Shown: positions 16,674-24,634, counted from the stretch's first letter. The stretch: 47,691 nucleotides of DNA from Paracoccaceae bacterium (GCA_014879735.1 JACSRN010000101.1:1-47691); one strand, 5' to 3'. Translations and numbers: made by a program. Notes: generated from the letters alone by a model not told the origin.

Positions 16674-18041
16674 TCAGGAAAAGAGTTCGGTCAGGATGGC
16701 GTCGAAACTGTGGATCAGGTGGTCGATCTGCCGTTTTTTGGTGGCCGGGCTGATCAGCATCATGTTGTGGAACGGCGCGATCAGGCTGCCACGGTTCAAC
16801 AGCGACACATGCATTGCCGCCTCGACCCCCGGCTGATGTGCCAGTGCCGCCTCGGCGCCATTCTTCAGCGGGCCGGGCGCGCAGATGAATTCGACCCGCG
16901 CGCCGACGCGCACCACATGCCAGGGCGCCTTGTGCCGGTCGATGGCCTTGCGCAGGCCGGCCGACAGCCGCTCGGCACCCTTTTCCATATGGGCATAGGC
17001 CTCCGGCGTCATCACCTCGGCCAGGGTCGCCTTCAGGCAGGCGAATTGCATCGGATTGGCCGACAGCGTGGTGCCCATGCCGGAATGGCCCGAGGCGCGG
17101 TCGGCATTCGCCGCCACATAGCGGTCGGCAACATCAGGCGTCATGCCCCACACGGCCGTCGGCATGCCGCCAGCCACGCATTTGCCGACGATGAACATGT
17201 CGGGCGACAGCGAATGAACCCTGCTGTAGCCGCCCAGCCCGGAGGAGATCGTATGCGTCTCGTCGATCATGAGGAGCGCACCGTAACGGCGCGACAGGGT
17301 GCGCAATCCATCGTGGAACCCGGCGGCGGGCAGTACCATGCAGGAATTGGTCATCACCGGCTCTGTCAGGATCGCCGCCACATCGCCCTGGGCAAGCGCG
17401 GCCTCGACACCGGCCAGATCGTTGAACTCGCAGCAGACGGCGCCGTCGGTCACGTCGCGGATCTGGCCCAGAAGGCCAGCGCGCGTGCGGGTGACGCCGT
17501 TATCCAGCTCTACCATCACATCGTCGACGGTACCGTGATAGCAGCCGTTGAAGACCAGGATCTTCGGCCGTCCCGTCACCGCGCGGGCGACGCGGATCGA
17601 GAAGCGGTTGGCATCGGTCGCCGTCGTGGCGATCTGCCAGCGGTAGTTGCCAAAGCGCCGTGACAACAGCCGCCCGGCCGCGGCCGCGGTTTCCGAAGGC
17701 AGCATGTAGGTCAGCCCCTGGCGGGCCTGGCGACGGATCGCCCGGGCCACCGGGCCGGGCGAATGGCCGAACATGCTGCCGGTGTCGCCCAGGCAGAAAT
17801 CGTCGATCCCGTGGCCGTCGATATCGGTGATCCGCGCGCCCGCCGCCGTTTCGATGACCGGAAGGAAGGGCATCGGCCAGTCGGTCATCCAGTGCATCGG
17901 CACGCCGTTCAGCCAGGTCTGCCCGGCCTTTTCCAGCGCGGCCTTCGATTTCGGATGCGCCGCGGCAAAGCGTTCGGCCTCGCGGGCGGCCACCTTCATC
18001 AGGCGATCCTGCCGGATCCCGGCAATGACATCGGCGCACAT
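16674..18041 (-). CDS. Class III PLP aminotransferase (glutamate-1-semialdehyde mutase-like)
   Basis: A 455-residue fold-type I PLP enzyme. PLP-binding features are the Asp-Glu of LLMIDETHT and the Schiff-base Lys287 in VGKCVAGG; the N-terminal part has GHSPGPVARAI, and FNGCYHGTVDD is also typical. It is nearest in style to GSAM-like 'aspartate aminotransferase family' proteins that act on omega-amino compounds, not to true HemL. The start at MCADVIAG is chosen because GAGGAGA precedes it; the frame continues 15 codons upstream without support. It precedes the GS-like gene by 8 bp. A TTTGATCAAA palindrome lies about 35 bp before the start. Confidence 0.88.
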   Translation of the reverse strand: MCADVIAGIRQDRLMKVAAREAERFAAAHPKSKAALEKAGQTWLNGVPMHWMTDWPMPFLPVIETAAGARITDIDGHGIDDFCLGDTGSMFGHSPGPVARAIRRQARQGLTYMLPSETAAAAGRLLSRRFGNYRWQIATTATDANRFSIRVARAVTGRPKILVFNGCYHGTVDDVMVELDNGVTRTRAGLLGQIRDVTDGAVCCEFNDLAGVEAALAQGDVAAILTEPVMTNSCMVLPAAGFHDGLRTLSRRYGALLMIDETHTISSGLGGYSRVHSLSPDMFIVGKCVAGGMPTAVWGMTPDVADRYVAANADRASGHSGMGTTLSANPMQFACLKATLAEVMTPEAYAHMEKGAERLSAGLRKAIDRHKAPWHVVRVGARVEFICAPGPLKNGAEAALAHQPGVEAAMHVSLLNRGSLIAPFHNMMLISPATKKRQIDHLIHSFDAILTELFS

Positions 18042-18075
18042 GGCAGGTTTCTCCTCTGCGCCGGTTATGCGGCAT

Positions 18076-18090
18076 AATTTGATCAAAAAT
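18076..18090 (-). promoter_or_regulatory. Candidate operator AATTTGATCAAA before the aminotransferase operon
   Basis: TTTGATCAAA (18078-18087) is a perfect 10-bp palindrome 36 bp upstream of the aminotransferase start. The 12 bases AATTTGATCAAA (18076-18087) recur exactly at 39684-39695 before the aldehyde dehydrogenase. I found no other intergenic copy by eye, so a shared regulator is plausible. Confidence 0.5.
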
Positions 18091-18118
18091 CAAGAGGCAC
18101 GACATGCGGGCATCCGGC

Positions 18119-18146
18119 TTGACGGAAAAAACGCCCCGAATATTCT
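18119..18146 (+). promoter_or_regulatory. Candidate sigma70-type promoter for the ArsC-family gene
   Basis: TTGACG (18119-18124) and TATTCT (18141-18146) are 16 bp apart in the divergent spacer, 120 bp before the gene at 18267. Both boxes are close to consensus, but the leader would be long. Confidence 0.4.
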
Positions 18147-18266
18147 CTGCATGTGAAGGTGGCTCTCATCGGCCACGAGGACCCGCCCGCCGGCGAGACC
18201 GGCGATGCGCCGCGGCGTCGCCTCCGTCGCGCCCCGGCTGCCAGCTGAACCAAGAGGGCGTCACGC

Positions 18267-18632
18267 ATGACCATCGTGATCCATCACAATCCGGCCTGCA
18301 GCACCTCGCGCAAGGTGTTGGACATCATCCGGGCGGCGGGAATCGAGCCGGTGGTGATCGACTATCTGGCAACCGGCTGGACGAAGCCGCAGCTTCTGGG
18401 CCTGTTCGCCGCGGCGGACCTGACCCCGCGCATGGCATTGCGCGGCAGGACAGCCCCGGCCGCGGAACTGGGCCTGCTGGATCCTAAGACCAGCGACGAG
18501 GCAATCCTGGATGCGATGGTCGCCCATCCGGCGCTGGTCGAGCGGCCGATCGTCTGTTCGCCCAGGGGCGTCCGGCTGTGCCGCCCGCCCGAGACGGTGC
18601 TGGACCTCATCGCCCGCCCGCAGGCCGAGTGA
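18267..18632 (+). CDS. ArsC-family arsenate reductase (glutaredoxin type)
   Basis: A 121-residue thioredoxin-fold protein of the ArsC/Spx superfamily. Cys11 in NPACSTSR matches the catalytic cysteine of plasmid ArsC (NPxCGTSR), and RPIVCSPRGVRLCRPPE supplies the conserved arginine region. True ArsC reduces arsenate with glutathione and glutaredoxin; chromosomal relatives such as YfgD without an ars operon may not. No arsB, acr3 or arsR is nearby, so arsenate resistance is uncertain. It ends 15 bp from the convergent LldD-like gene. Confidence 0.85.
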   Translation: MTIVIHHNPACSTSRKVLDIIRAAGIEPVVIDYLATGWTKPQLLGLFAAADLTPRMALRGRTAPAAELGLLDPKTSDEAILDAMVAHPALVERPIVCSPRGVRLCRPPETVLDLIARPQAE

Positions 18633-18647
18633 CCTGGGCCCGGCGGC

Positions 18648-19811
18648 TCAGACCCAGTCGCCCTCGAAATCCTTGGGAACCAGCAGGTTGTCCTGGGTGA
18701 AATTTGCAATGTCGCGCTCGCCGCACAGCGCCATCGTGATGTCCATCTCCTTGGCCAGCACCTCCAGCGCCCGGACCACGCCGGCCTCGCCCATGGCACC
18801 CAGGCCATGGACATAGGCGCGGCCGATCATCGTGCCCGTCGCCCCCATGGCCAGTGCCTTCAGGATGTCCTGCCCCGACCGGATGCCGGAATCGAGCCAG
18901 ATCTCCACCTTGTCGCCCACCGCGCGCCGGATCGAGGGCAACACGCGGATCGTGGACAGCGCACCGTCCAGCTGCCGCCCGCCATGATTGGATACCACGA
19001 TGGCATCGGCCCCGACATCGACGGCCATCCGCGCATCCTCGGGGTCGTTGATCCCCTTCAGGACGAACTTGCCACCCCACTGGTCGCGGATGCGGATCAC
19101 TTTCGACCAGTCCAGCTTGGGGTCGAACTGCTCGTTGGTCCAGGCCGTCAGGTTGGCCAGATCGGTGACATCCTTCACATGGCCCACGATATTGCGGAAG
19201 GTGCGCCGCGGCGTCCGCGCCATGCCCAGCGACCAGGCCGGCTTGGTCATCATGTTCAGGATGTTCGGCAGAGTCAGCTTGGGCGGCGAGGTCAGGCCGT
19301 TCTTCAGGTCCTTGTGGCGCTGGCCGATGATCTGCAAATCCAGCGTCAGCACCAGCGCCGAGCAGTTCGCCCGCCTCGCACGCTCGATGATCGCATCGAC
19401 GAAATCCTCGTCGCGCATCACGTAAAGCTGGAACCAGAACGGATCGGGGCTGGCCGCATGCACGTCCTCGATCGAGCAGATCGACATGGTCGACAGGGTG
19501 AAGGGCACCCCGAAGCGGGCCGCGGCGCGAGCGGCATGGATTTCACCGTCCGGATACTGCATCCCCAGCGAGCCGACCGGCGCCAATGCCGCGGGAATCG
19601 TCACCTTGCGCCCCAGCATCATGCCCGAGATATCGCGGTCGGACAGGTCGCGCGCCACCCGCTGGTGCAACCGGATCTTGGCGAAATCGGAACTGTTCTC
19701 GCGAAAGGTCTGTTCGGTATAGCTGCCGCTTTCACAATAGTCCCAGAACATCCTCGGCGTGCGCGCCTCGTGCAGCCGCTTCAGATCCTCGATGCAGGTG
19801 ATGACGGGCAT
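18648..19811 (-). CDS. FMN-dependent alpha-hydroxy-acid dehydrogenase (L-lactate dehydrogenase-like)
   Basis: A 387-residue TIM-barrel flavoprotein of the LldD/glycolate oxidase family. The catalytic histidine is His276 in SNHGGRQLDGA; LAPVGSLGMQYPDGE and LDSGIRSGQDILKALAMGA are the FMN-binding stretches. The start MPVITCIEDL follows CTGGAG; 12 upstream codons are discarded. It oxidises a 2-hydroxy acid and passes electrons to quinone or oxygen; lactate is only the most common substrate. It lies 19 bp after the CbiX-like gene and is the last gene of the LysR/CbiX run, so its true substrate may be set by that operon. Confidence 0.9.
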   Translation of the reverse strand: MPVITCIEDLKRLHEARTPRMFWDYCESGSYTEQTFRENSSDFAKIRLHQRVARDLSDRDISGMMLGRKVTIPAALAPVGSLGMQYPDGEIHAARAAARFGVPFTLSTMSICSIEDVHAASPDPFWFQLYVMRDEDFVDAIIERARRANCSALVLTLDLQIIGQRHKDLKNGLTSPPKLTLPNILNMMTKPAWSLGMARTPRRTFRNIVGHVKDVTDLANLTAWTNEQFDPKLDWSKVIRIRDQWGGKFVLKGINDPEDARMAVDVGADAIVVSNHGGRQLDGALSTIRVLPSIRRAVGDKVEIWLDSGIRSGQDILKALAMGATGTMIGRAYVHGLGAMGEAGVVRALEVLAKEMDITMALCGERDIANFTQDNLLVPKDFEGDWV

Positions 19812-19830
19812 GGTCAGGCTCCAGATGTGG

Positions 19831-20526
19831 TCAGAAATCCTTACCAATTCCCGGTGCGGCCGGCAAGATGTCGCGAAGCAACCCGGCGATCAGCCCCGGC
19901 ACCCGCGGATCGGTGCCAAGCGCAGGAAGGATGCGTCCGGGAAACCCGGCCTCTGCCAGCGCGGCGGGCAGGTCGGTGGTGACATGGCCGCCCGCCATGG
20001 CGAAGAAGGGCAGGCAAATGGCCGCGCGACCGAAGCCCGTGGCCTCAGACAGCCGCGGCGACTGGTCGATGAAGGCAGCGCTGCAGGGAATGCCGGCCTC
20101 TGCCGCAATCCGCGCCGCGACGCCACGCGCCACGCGCGCGGGTTCTGCGGATTTGAACGAACCATGGGCCGCCAGCAGCACCTCGCCGCCGCCGCTTTCC
20201 CGCGCCAGTGCAACCGCCAGCGCACCGACTTCCGACGCCAGACCAAAGGGTTGCATCACCTGCCAGCCGGCGGCACCCGCCTCGGCCAGCCGGGCGGGAA
20301 TGGCGCTGCGGGTGAACCATCCGGCAGCCATGAACAATGGAAGAATCAGCCCCGAGGGCTTCCCCGCCACCGCCCGGGCCAGTGCCTCCGGCTCTGCCAG
20401 CGTCGCCGCCCCGACCTGCAGGCCCGGCAACAGCGCGGCAACCTTGCCGGCCAGCGCCGCCAGTTCGGCGGCCGCAGGCAGCGGATCCGACGGCTGGCCA
20501 TGCGCCACGATCACGGCAACAGTCAT
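19831..20526 (-). CDS. Two-domain CbiX-like chelatase (sirohydrochlorin chelatase family)
   Basis: A 231-residue protein made of two CbiX-like halves. The first has IVAHGQPSDP (His9) and LPLFMAAGWFTRSAIP; the second has LLAAHGSFKSA and LPFFAMAGGHVTTDLP. In metal chelatases each active half uses two histidines. Here the second histidine is kept in the C-terminal half (GGH) but replaced by Trp/Phe in the N-terminal half, so probably one half is catalytic. The family inserts Co2+ or Fe2+ into sirohydrochlorin. The start ATG overlaps the LysR stop (ATGA). No other cobalamin or siroheme gene is in the window. Confidence 0.82.
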   Translation of the reverse strand: MTVAVIVAHGQPSDPLPAAAELAALAGKVAALLPGLQVGAATLAEPEALARAVAGKPSGLILPLFMAAGWFTRSAIPARLAEAGAAGWQVMQPFGLASEVGALAVALARESGGGEVLLAAHGSFKSAEPARVARGVAARIAAEAGIPCSAAFIDQSPRLSEATGFGRAAICLPFFAMAGGHVTTDLPAALAEAGFPGRILPALGTDPRVPGLIAGLLRDILPAAPGIGKDF

Positions 20527-21431
20527 GCCCGGTCCTCCCCCATCGCCGCGGCGCAATGCTCAAGAAACGCCCGGATCGTCAGCGCACCCCGCGCGCCTTC
20601 GGCCAGGACAAGGCCCAGCGTCAGCGGCGGCACCCCGGTCAGCGGCACGTTGACCAGGGGCTTGCCGTCCGACGCCGCATCCGGCGCCGGCCGGATGTTG
20701 GCAATGGAATAGCCAAAGCCGTTCGCCACCATCGCCCGCATCACGCCGATGTCGCGCGTTCGCTCGACAATGCGGGGACGCTGGCCGGCGGGACGAAAGG
20801 CCTCGCGGAAATAGTCGGACGAAAAAGGCAGATCCAGCAACACCATCGGATAAGGCGCCAGATCCCCCGGCGCGACCGAGGCCCGTCCTGCCAGCGGATG
20901 ATCCGGCGGCAGCAGCGCATAGGGCGGCAGCGGCCGCAGCGGCACGAATTCCAGATCCGAGGGGATATCCAGATCATAGGTCAGCGCCACATCGAAGCGC
21001 GCCTGCCGCAACCCCTCGAAAATCTCGGCCTGATGCCGCTCGAACTGATGGAATTCGACCTCGGGATGGCGGGCGACAAAGTCGCGCCGGAGCCCCGGCA
21101 GCACCACCTGGGCAAAGGTCTGCAGGCAGGCAACCGACAGCGGCCCTCGCACCTCGCCGGTGATGGCATTGGCCAGATCGTTCAAGCGGCCCGCCGCGGC
21201 CAGAACGGCACGCGCAGCGTCAAGGAACTGCCGCCCGCCCTGGGTCAGCGACAGGCCCTGCGCATGGCGGCGCACAAAGAGCGGCAGGCCGAATTCCTGC
21301 TCAAGCTGGGCGATGGCGACCGAGATCGACGGCGAAGATACGTTCACCCGGTCCGCTGCGGCGGCGATGGACCCGGTCTCGCCCACGGCGACCAGATATT
21401 CCAGCTGTCGAAGGGTGAACCGCAACGCCAT
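20523..21431 (-). CDS. LysR-family transcriptional regulator
   Basis: A 302-residue LysR protein: residues 1-60 HTH (TGSIAAAADRVNVSSPSISVAIAQLEQ), then an effector-binding domain beginning around LSVACLQTFAQVVLP. It overlaps the CbiX-like gene by 4 bp and starts 37 bp after the DUF1028 gene on the same strand. Unlike most LysR genes it is not divergent from its likely targets but embedded in the run, which suggests it is autoregulated with them. The effector is unknown. Confidence 0.9.
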   Translation of the reverse strand: MALRFTLRQLEYLVAVGETGSIAAAADRVNVSSPSISVAIAQLEQEFGLPLFVRRHAQGLSLTQGGRQFLDAARAVLAAAGRLNDLANAITGEVRGPLSVACLQTFAQVVLPGLRRDFVARHPEVEFHQFERHQAEIFEGLRQARFDVALTYDLDIPSDLEFVPLRPLPPYALLPPDHPLAGRASVAPGDLAPYPMVLLDLPFSSDYFREAFRPAGQRPRIVERTRDIGVMRAMVANGFGYSIANIRPAPDAASDGKPLVNVPLTGVPPLTLGLVLAEGARGALTIRAFLEHCAAAMGEDRA

Positions 21432-21468
21432 GGCGCGACCCTAGCGATGGTGCCACGCGGGAGAAAGC

Positions 21469-22146
21469 CTATTCGTCCCCCGGCACGCCATAGGACGGCG
21501 CCAGGCTGGGATCCCGTGCGCGCTGGACATAGGCCGCCATCTGCGGCGCATAAACCTCCCAGGCCCGCGCCACCACCTCGATCGGGCGGGCGGCATCGTC
21601 CCAGTCGCAGCGCAGCGAGGCGATGGGCCAGCTTTCCCGGTCAACCATCAGCAGGCCTGCCGAATGGACCGGCCCCGCCTCGCCGCCCGCCTCGGCCCCG
21701 GCCATCAGCGCCGCGACCAGCCGATCGCCGAAATCGCCACCCGCCGCAGCAAAACCCGCAACCATGGCCGCCGGTACCCCGGCATGGGCCAGAAGATTCC
21801 CGCCGGCGATCACGCCCTCCGCCTCGGCCACCGCCCAGGTGCCAAGGATATGGGCTCCGGAATGATGCGCCGTCCGCCCCGTCGCATCGACAGCCAGCAA
21901 TTGCCGCCAGTCGACATGCGGCGCCTCGGCCACAACCGATTCGACCGCCGCCCCCGCTGCCGCGCCCGCCGCCATCCGGTCAAGAAGCCTCGTCCCCAGC
22001 GCGGGATCGGTCACATTCTGGCTGGCCGCCACCCCCACCCCCGCCCGGGCATGGGCACAGCGCGCGGCAACGGCGGGCGACGAGGAGGAAATCACCATTC
22101 CGAACCGGCCGGTTTCCGGGCAACGGGCAAGCAGCGAAAACGTCAT
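21469..22146 (-). CDS. DUF1028 family protein (Ntn-hydrolase-like)
   Basis: A 225-residue protein of COG3342/DUF1028. The start MTFSLLARCPETGRFG is the usual family N-terminus; the open frame continues 55 codons upstream, but that part is the intergenic hairpin region. The family has an Ntn-hydrolase fold, in which Thr2 could be the nucleophile after Met removal; activity is not established. GVGVAASQNVTDPALG and GNLLA are conserved. DUF1028 genes are often found beside Rid-family genes, as here. A large inverted repeat separates it from the Rid gene. Confidence 0.88.
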   Translation of the reverse strand: MTFSLLARCPETGRFGMVISSSSPAVAARCAHARAGVGVAASQNVTDPALGTRLLDRMAAGAAAGAAVESVVAEAPHVDWRQLLAVDATGRTAHHSGAHILGTWAVAEAEGVIAGGNLLAHAGVPAAMVAGFAAAGGDFGDRLVAALMAGAEAGGEAGPVHSAGLLMVDRESWPIASLRCDWDDAARPIEVVARAWEVYAPQMAAYVQRARDPSLAPSYGVPGDE

Positions 22147-22172
22147 GCGACACCTTTCAACCATGGCAGCCC

Positions 22173-22189
22173 GGGGGCGCTTCGCCCCC
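22173..22189. terminator. Small GC hairpin flanking the 22.2-kb repeat
   Basis: GGGGGCG (22173-22179) pairs with CGCCCCC (22183-22189) around CTT. It lies 27 bp upstream of the DUF1028 start codon on the minus strand, and also caps one end of the large inverted repeat. Confidence 0.4.
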
Positions 22190-22201
22190 CGAACCCCCAG
22201 A

Positions 22202-22259
22202 GGATATTTTTCCAGAGAAGAAGAATGGCGCATTTCCCTTCTTCTCTGGAAAAATATCC
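22202..22259. repeat. Large inverted repeat, two 22-bp perfect arms
   Basis: The left arm at 22202-22223 (GGATATTTTTCCAGAGAAG...) and the right arm at 22238-22259 are exact reverse complements over 22 bp, with a 14-base loop that itself contains AATG-GCG-CATT. Each arm is followed outward by a C-rich then G-rich hairpin, so the element looks like two copies of one intergenic module placed tail to tail. It lies between the Rid-family gene and the DUF1028 gene, where it could terminate or stabilise the mRNA. Confidence 0.85.
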
Positions 22260-22268
22260 CACGGGGGT

Positions 22269-22289
22269 CCGGGGGTGTGAAACCCCCGG
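22269..22289 (-). terminator. GC hairpin after the Rid-family gene
   Basis: CCGGGGGT (22269-22276) pairs with ACCCCCGG (22282-22289) around GTGAA, 19 bp past the Rid-gene stop in the minus direction. No T-tract follows directly, though an ATATTTTT run comes 30 bp later at the start of the large repeat. Confidence 0.5.
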
Positions 22290-22307
22290 CGGGCGGGGGC
22301 AGGAAAC

Positions 22308-22721
22308 TCAATCGGGAATGACAGCAGTGGCGTCGATTTCCACCAGCCAGTCGGGGCGGGCCAGAGCCGTGACGACGACCCCGGTCGAAACCGGATGCAC
22401 GCCCCTGATATATTCGCCCATGGTCCGATAGACCGCCTCACGATGGCGCACGTCGGTCAGATAGACCACGACCTTGCAGAGATGCTCCATCGTCCCGCCG
22501 CATTCCTCGATCAGCTGGCGGATGTTCTGCATCACCTTGTGGGTCTGTTCCACCGGATCGTGGCTGCCGATATTCTGGGCCGTATCCAGATCCTGCGGGC
22601 ATTGGCCGCGCAGGAAGATCGTCGTGCCGCGCGCGACGACGGCCTGCGCCAGATCGTTGTCGAGCCGCTGCTCGGGATAGGTATCCTTGGTGTTGAACTT
22701 GCGGTGGCGCGTATGGGCCAT
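22308..22721 (-). CDS. Rid-family protein (YjgF/YER057c/UK114) lacking the RidA arginine
   Basis: A 137-residue Rid-fold protein. The core is recognisable from FLRGQCPQDLDT, HKVMQNIRQLIEECGG, VVYLTDVRHREAVY and the C-terminal VEIDATAV. Aligning its end with E. coli RidA (PARSCVEVARLP...IEIEAIAV) places a threonine (HPVSTGVV) where RidA has the catalytic Arg105. It is therefore unlikely to be a classic 2-aminoacrylate/imine deaminase and fits one of the Rid4-7 type subfamilies of unknown catalytic role. It lies 32 bp after the Rieske gene and before DUF1028, suggesting a dedicated catabolic role. Confidence 0.88.
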   Translation of the reverse strand: MAHTRHRKFNTKDTYPEQRLDNDLAQAVVARGTTIFLRGQCPQDLDTAQNIGSHDPVEQTHKVMQNIRQLIEECGGTMEHLCKVVVYLTDVRHREAVYRTMGEYIRGVHPVSTGVVVTALARPDWLVEIDATAVIPD

Positions 22722-22753
22722 GATTGTCCTTTCGGGGCGGGTGAGGCAGGCGG

Positions 22754-23896
22754 TCAGGCCGCGCCGGGCATGCGCGATGCGATCCAGACCGCAAAATCGT
22801 AGTTTGGGCGTTCGAGGTGGCTCAGCGCGCCAGGCGCCGAGAGACCGGCCTTCAGCCCCTGGAACACCTTCTCGACGCAGCCCTTGTCTTCAAGGTTCAC
22901 CTCGTCGAGCAGCGCACGCAGCTGCGCCAGATGGGCTTGCGCTTCGGGATCGGCACACCAGTCCGCGCTCATCCCGCCGCCATACAGCACTTTCACATGG
23001 CCCGGCCCGTCGGGCGTCAGGCAGAGATACCAGAAATACCCCGGTGTCAGGGTGATCAGCATCGAGGGATAGATCGACAGCAGCCAGGTCACGCGGCGCT
23101 GGTCGCCGGCAAGGCGGGTGTTCGAGGGATGCGCCAGCGACAACGGCAGCGAATCGTTCTTGACGATCCAGTGGTAATTGAAGGCCGGCAGCCCTTCGGG
23201 GCAGGTCATCTGCAGCAGGTCGACCGCACCGCCGATGGTGCCCGAATGACAGACCGGCAGATGATAGCTTTCCATGAAATTCTCGGCCAGGACCTTCCAG
23301 TTGGTGTGCCAGCGGAACTCCTGCCGGAAATGTTCACGATAGCCGGCCATGTCGAGATAGCCGACCAGATCCTCGACCTCCTTCAACACCTGCTGCGGTT
23401 CGGGCGCATCGGGGTTCAGCGTGACCAGAATCCAGCCCAGCCAGTCGCGCACGCGAATCTGCGGCAGCGCCACATCGGACTTGCAGAAACTCTCGTTCAG
23501 CGTCATCGCCGGCGCGCCACGCAGGGTGCCATCGAGATTGTAGGTCCAGGCATGGTAGGGGCAGACGATGCTGCGCACGTTGCCGCGGCCTTCGAGCAGC
23601 GTGCTCATCCGGTGGCGGCAGACGTTCGACAGGCCGCGCAGCTTTCCTTCGCGATCACGAAGAACGATGACGGGTTCGCCGGCGATCTCCATCGTCAGAT
23701 AGTCGCCGGGGTTCTGCAGCGCATCGGCACGGCCGGCGCAGAGCCATTCCCTGGCAAAGAGATGGGTTTCCTCGAGCCGGGCGAATTCCTCGGAAACATA
23801 GACCGATTTCGGCATTGCCCGCGCACGCTGGAAGGGCAGGGCAACATTGGCACGAAGTTCCTGAAGCGGCGTCAGGTCAGGATCGTGACGGGTCAT
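22754..23896 (-). CDS. Rieske-type ring-hydroxylating/quaternary-amine oxygenase alpha subunit
   Basis: A 380-residue Rieske oxygenase. The [2Fe-2S] ligands are C93, H95, C112 and H115 (CRH...CPYH). The mononuclear iron site is NFMESYHLPVCH: H212 and H217, with Glu209 at the place of the bridging Asp (E-x2-H-x4-H), which is common in the CntA/GbcA-like group acting on quaternary amines but not unique to it. Substrate is therefore uncertain: an aromatic acid, betaine or carnitine-like compound are all possible. AGGAGG precedes the start. It heads a minus-strand run with Rid, DUF1028, LysR, CbiX and LldD genes; no ferredoxin or reductase is adjacent. Confidence 0.9.
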   Translation of the reverse strand: MTRHDPDLTPLQELRANVALPFQRARAMPKSVYVSEEFARLEETHLFAREWLCAGRADALQNPGDYLTMEIAGEPVIVLRDREGKLRGLSNVCRHRMSTLLEGRGNVRSIVCPYHAWTYNLDGTLRGAPAMTLNESFCKSDVALPQIRVRDWLGWILVTLNPDAPEPQQVLKEVEDLVGYLDMAGYREHFRQEFRWHTNWKVLAENFMESYHLPVCHSGTIGGAVDLLQMTCPEGLPAFNYHWIVKNDSLPLSLAHPSNTRLAGDQRRVTWLLSIYPSMLITLTPGYFWYLCLTPDGPGHVKVLYGGGMSADWCADPEAQAHLAQLRALLDEVNLEDKGCVEKVFQGLKAGLSAPGALSHLERPNYDFAVWIASRMPGAA

Positions 23897-23992
23897 TGCG
23901 CACCTCCTGCGTCGGGTCCGGAAAAGACATTGCCGGGACTCATCTTCAGGAAAAAGAAACGGATCACAGATCGCGGGATAGGGAAAGCCTAA

Positions 23993-24634
23993 TCAGGAGA
24001 ACTGCTCGGCAATGGTGGTGGCAAAGGCGCGCGCCAGCGCCGGGTTGGCCGGCGCATCGTAATGGATGCCATCGACCGGCGAGACCCGGACGATCTGGCC
24101 TGCGTCAAGGAACGGCAGGCCGTTGCGCCGGGCCATGGTCCCGATCCGGTCGGCCAGTTGCAGCGACTTTGCCGCACCACCGGCAAAGATCTCTGCCAGG
24201 CAGCCGGTTTCCGTGATCGGCGGCGGCGCCACGACCAGAATCTGCGGCGCACCACCCATCGGCCCGGCCCCCGAGGCGCGGATGTCGCGCACCAGCCCCT
24301 CCAGCGACAGCGCGATGTCCCCGGCATTCACGCTGAACCTTTGCTTCAGGTCGTTGGTACCCAGCATCAGCAGGACGGCATCCAGCGGCCGGTGCGTCTC
24401 GAGGACCGCCGGCAGCATGCGGCGCCCGTTGCGATGCGCGCCTTCGATCGGGTCGTCGTGCAGGGTCGTGCGGCCGGGATGGCCCTCGGCGATCACCTCC
24501 CAGGAGGGCAGCGCCTCCTGCAGAAGCGTTGTCCAGCGGTGTTGGCGCGAATAGCGGCCGATGGCACCGAGATCATGCATCGGCATGGTGCCATGGGTGT
24601 TCGAATCGCCAAAGCAGAGCAGCGTGCGGGTCAT
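23993..24634 (-). CDS. SGNH/GDSL-family hydrolase (arylesterase-like)
   Basis: A 213-residue SGNH hydrolase. Block I is FGDSNTHG with nucleophile Ser11, block III is LGTNDLK, and block V is VDGIHYD with the catalytic Asp and His. The conserved glycine of block II is in the EGHPGRTT segment. Related enzymes include TesA-like esterases and rhizobial arylesterases. The start at MTRTLLCF is preferred over a Met nine codons upstream. No signal peptide is seen, so it is probably cytosolic. It is divergent from the thiolase gene. Confidence 0.9.
   Translation of the reverse strand: MTRTLLCFGDSNTHGTMPMHDLGAIGRYSRQHRWTTLLQEALPSWEVIAEGHPGRTTLHDDPIEGAHRNGRRMLPAVLETHRPLDAVLLMLGTNDLKQRFSVNAGDIALSLEGLVRDIRASGAGPMGGAPQILVVAPPPITETGCLAEIFAGGAAKSLQLADRIGTMARRNGLPFLDAGQIVRVSPVDGIHYDAPANPALARAFATTIAEQFS

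Noticed and set aside
18267-18632. Naming the ArsC-family gene as part of an arsenic-resistance operon
   Set aside because: No arsR, arsB, acr3 or arsH is nearby, and similar stand-alone proteins have other or unknown roles.
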